Below, in pieces: positions 38,646-40,181 of a stretch of DNA of 40,181 nt. The position numbers and the translations under genes were made by a program. Numbering within the stretch: the first letter of the stretch is position 1; the number at the start of each line of letters is the position of its first letter. The stretch lies in the NCBI GenBank assembly GCA_016187515.1, contig JACPJN010000004.1:1-40181 (forward strand), in the 5' to 3' direction. The notes beneath the pieces were generated by a model. The model saw nothing but the letters and a program-made list of their open reading frames with translations. It did no database searches and was not told the origin of the DNA. This DNA is from Candidatus Uhrbacteria bacterium (GTDB lineage Bacteria > Patescibacteriota > Patescibacteriia > GWA2-47-26).

Positions 38646-38969
38646 TCAAACCCGCACCCCAATCAGAAATGTACATCCTTTTGGACCGATTTTGGCGCTG
38701 TGGAAAACATGCTTTGGCACATCAAAACGCTCGCCTTCGTTAAACACCTGCGATCGCCCGTTCATTTCAACGACCATTGAACCAATAAACACCGCATACG
38801 CAGTATCAATCGGATGTTCATGCTCGGCATAACAATACCCGGGCTGATCCGTATGCACCCAGTTTTGCTCATAACCATCCTTCACAAAAACCTTTTGCCA
38901 TTTTTCAATGTCGGATTTGATTTTTGTACGCATACGACCAACAAAACCGATGCGCCGATAAACGGCCAT
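38646..38969 (-). CDS. cupin-domain protein
   Basis: A 107-residue single-domain cupin: YAEHEHPIDTAYAVFIGSMVVEMNGRSQVFNEGERFDVPKHVFHSAKIG. The first motif supplies HxH and the second a His (VFHSA), so a metal site is plausible though the usual Glu of motif 1 is replaced or shifted. The N-terminal 40 residues are basic and lead into the domain. Many small cupins bind sugars or regulate; the substrate is unknown. The ATG at 38969 is one of two adjacent ATGs. Copy C of the conserved element is 17 bases upstream. Confidence 0.8.
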   Translation of the reverse strand: MAVYRRIGFVGRMRTKIKSDIEKWQKVFVKDGYEQNWVHTDQPGYCYAEHEHPIDTAYAVFIGSMVVEMNGRSQVFNEGERFDVPKHVFHSAKIGPKGCTFLIGVRV

Positions 38970-38986
38970 CATGACACCTAATTAAT

Positions 38987-39041
38987 CTTATCCCCATTTT
39001 CTCACTTGGCAAAAAGAAAACTACTGAAAAAGTGGAGAAAA
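38987..39041 (-). promoter_or_regulatory. conserved upstream element, copy C
   Basis: Same AGAAAACTACTGAAAAAG core and TTATCCCCATTTT outer part as copies A and B, directly upstream of the cupin gene. Confidence 0.7.
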
Positions 39042-39076
39042 CCCGCCAAACTTTTGCTCCACAAAACTTAGGCGGG

Positions 39077-39104
39077 TAAAATAAAACCCGCCGATTGGCG
39101 GGTT
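39077..39104 (-). terminator. terminator after the retropepsin-like gene
   Basis: AACCCGCC/GGCGGGTT around GATT (39085-39104), followed on the minus strand by TTATTTTACC. Confidence 0.8.
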
Positions 39105-39123
39105 ACTACTATAAGGATGAGGT

Positions 39124-39239
39124 TCCCCTACCCCAACTTCTTGACCACCGCGATATCAAATCCTTTCGGATCAAGGAAGACGATAAAATCCGTAAGCGTG
39201 CCTTCAACTTTGAGCGCGAGGTCTTTTTTTAGCCGTTTT
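39124..39239 (-). pseudogene. possible remnant of a coding sequence
   Basis: Between the retropepsin stop and the terminator the minus strand reads KKDLALKVEGTLTDFIVFLD and PKGFDIAVVKKLG before a stop near 39130. The reading looks protein-like but has no start codon and no ribosome site. It may be the tail of a frameshifted or lost gene. Confidence 0.25.
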
Positions 39240-39695
39240 TTACGCTTCTTCTCTGTACAAATTCGATATTCTTAAAACCACGTCTTCATCGTTCCTCGAA
39301 AACATGCTCCTACGCTTGGCCTCTTCAAAAATAATCATAAATCTATCAAATACTCCTTCACGCCCAAGCACTCGCGGCGCACGCGCGCTATCAAGAAACG
39401 CTACGGGAAGACGGCAGGTTTCTTGACCAATGCGTACCGTAATCTCGTGCCGCCATCCTCGCAGCAGTCCATTCCCGATACCGGCGATCGCCATGGGTAT
39501 GCCTTGCTCCGCATCAATTCCCAACATGGGAGCGTCGCTTTTGGGAAGTGCGGAGACAGTGGCGCCAGAATCCAAAATCAAAAATAGGGAGATGGACTCC
39601 CCGTCTTTGGTGGAAAATGAGATCTCCGCAGCCGGAAATAAGGCAATCTTGCCGTCTTCATGCAGTGTAATTCCGTACGGGAATATCTGCGACAT
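39240..39695 (-). CDS. retropepsin-like aspartic protease
   Basis: A 151-residue protein with FLILDSGATVSALP (catalytic Asp42 in DSGA) and, later, RVLGREGVFDRF, the hydrophobic-Gly pattern that closes the active site in retropepsin folds. Such single-domain proteases are active as dimers. The stretch IPMAIAGIGNGLLRGWRHEI would hold the flap. The ATG at 39695 lies inside the end of the DUF5678 gene (38-base overlap), so the two are translationally coupled, a pairing seen for these families in other microbes. The target is unknown. Confidence 0.8.
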   Translation of the reverse strand: MSQIFPYGITLHEDGKIALFPAAEISFSTKDGESISLFLILDSGATVSALPKSDAPMLGIDAEQGIPMAIAGIGNGLLRGWRHEITVRIGQETCRLPVAFLDSARAPRVLGREGVFDRFMIIFEEAKRRSMFSRNDEDVVLRISNLYREEA

Positions 39696-39891
39696 AATAA
39701 ATCACTGATAATGTGGACGGAACAGAAAAAATCTTAATTTCCGCTAGGGGGATTTTTGGAGCGAGCGTACGCGCTTCTTTGATAACTTCATCGAGCGTAT
39801 CTCCCGTTGCAATAATTTCACCCGCCACAATAGCGACTTGCTTTCCGCCATATTTACGGATGTCAATTGTTGGCATCACATCTAAGTTCAT
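39658..39891 (-). CDS. DUF5678-like protein
   Basis: A 77-residue protein: YGGKQVAIVAGEIIATGDTLDEVIKEARTLAP (about 14-45) fits the DUF5678 pattern of '..w.A...g.vvasG.s.e.v..eA'. It ends with a strand-rich ISVIYYVADIPV-like tail. It overlaps the retropepsin-like gene. The start at 39891 has no ribosome site, and an ATG five codons later is possible. A role as partner or substrate adaptor of the protease is inference from the overlap only. Confidence 0.7.
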   Translation of the reverse strand: MNLDVMPTIDIRKYGGKQVAIVAGEIIATGDTLDEVIKEARTLAPKIPLAEIKIFSVPSTLSVIYYVADIPVRNYTA

Positions 39892-39924
39892 AACAATTAC
39901 ATACTACCATATGTAAGAAATCGC

Positions 39925-39937
39925 CGCGTTGTTCACA
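39925..39937. repeat. IS terminal inverted repeat (left end)
   Basis: CGCGTTGTTCACA is the exact complement of 113-125, 33 bases before the transposase ATG at 39971. Confidence 0.6.
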
Positions 39938-39970
39938 CTTTACCATTCTTGGGATAAAGTGGGAACACTA

Positions 39971-40181
39971 TGACAATTCATAAATCTACACGGCTCACCC
40001 CCATTCAAAGAAAGGAGATCGCCGATCGTTATTTTCATAGAAGGGTCCGCATAGCTACGCTAGCTCGTGATTACCGCGTAAGCAGGCATACCATCTACAA
40101 TGTCGTCAACCGGGCCAGAATCAAGGATTACAGCGTTCATAAGAGCATCAACAAACGCTACCGGTGCCTGCAATATGGGAT
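39971..40181 (+). CDS. IS481-like transposase, N-terminal part (partial)
   Basis: The frame from the ATG at 39971 reads MTIHKSTRLTPIQRKEIADR and continues through a helix-turn-helix (IATLARDYRVSRHTIYNVVNRAR, about residues 28-50) to INKRYRCLQYG at the window edge. This is the DNA-binding N-terminus of IS481-type transposases; the DDE domain lies outside. It has the same orientation as the C-terminal fragment at the left edge, and the two fragments do not overlap in the protein, so they could be two copies of one element. Confidence 0.85.

Noticed and set aside
1-40181. Composite transposon with the whole window as cargo
   Set aside because: The interval contains essential genes (murD, murG, mraY, metK, rpmA, tRNAs), so recent mobility as a unit is unlikely; two IS copies or a contig break are simpler.

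Overview
The window most likely comes from a Patescibacteria (CPR) genome, perhaps of the Parcubacteria side. The support is indirect: compact co-directional genes almost all on the minus strand, peptidoglycan and division genes in scattered pieces, an IS481-like element of a type common in that group, and many short word-like repeats between and inside genes. No ribosomal RNA is present, so placement is inference. Both window edges lie inside IS481-like transposase genes on the + strand: a C-terminal end at 1-117 and an N-terminal start at 39971-40181.

Layout. 1-5.9 kb: a 10-TM membrane protein, an acidic-linker protein, a DgkA-type kinase, tRNA-Gly(CCC), an FtsB/DivIC protein, a PH-domain protein and a MurE-like ligase. 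5.9-6.8 kb: a PaaX/Cas2-fold regulator bracketed by two nearly identical long palindromes, one sitting on its own promoter. 7-10 kb: metK and murD. 10-12 kb: an orphan + strand gene, a DUF2283/DUF4258 pair and a family 2 glycosyltransferase. 12-18.5 kb: a translin-family protein directly behind a P-type cation ATPase, a helical orphan, a DUF3800 remnant and two tandem CaCA exchangers. 18.6-20.2 kb: a 48-residue zinc-ribbon protein, a perfect 40-bp palindrome, a candidate small RNA, an intact DUF3800 protein and two tRNA-Lys genes. 20.3-24.2 kb: murG, ftsW, mraY and a small membrane protein.

24.3-29.9 kb is a catabolic module that looks GC-richer than its surroundings: acetyl-CoA synthetase, a deoxyribose-phosphate aldolase resembling the eukaryotic form, and a two-domain ALDH16-type dehydrogenase. 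Together they would take deoxyribose-5-phosphate to glyceraldehyde-3-phosphate and acetyl-CoA through acetaldehyde and acetate. Both promoters of the module carry a similar inverted repeat over the -35 box. rpmA (L27) follows on the + strand.

31-36.6 kb holds an uncharacterised island of eight minus-strand genes: a von Willebrand A protein, two membrane/coiled-coil paralogues that share a front half, several small membrane or helical proteins and a Cys/His-rich mini-protein. An almost identical ~55-bp element lies upstream of this island, of a YbjN-like gene and of a cupin gene, suggesting one regulon. Next to it is a proteasome-beta-like Ntn-hydrolase homologue with an exposed Ser after Met, and a retropepsin-like protease with a DUF5678 partner. 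The vWA island with its shared upstream element and Ntn-hydrolase neighbour is the best candidate for an undescribed system.

A genome-scale oddity runs through the window: repeats that are normally intergenic are inserted in frame within essential genes (murE, murD, murG, ftsB, the P-type ATPase, the vWA gene).
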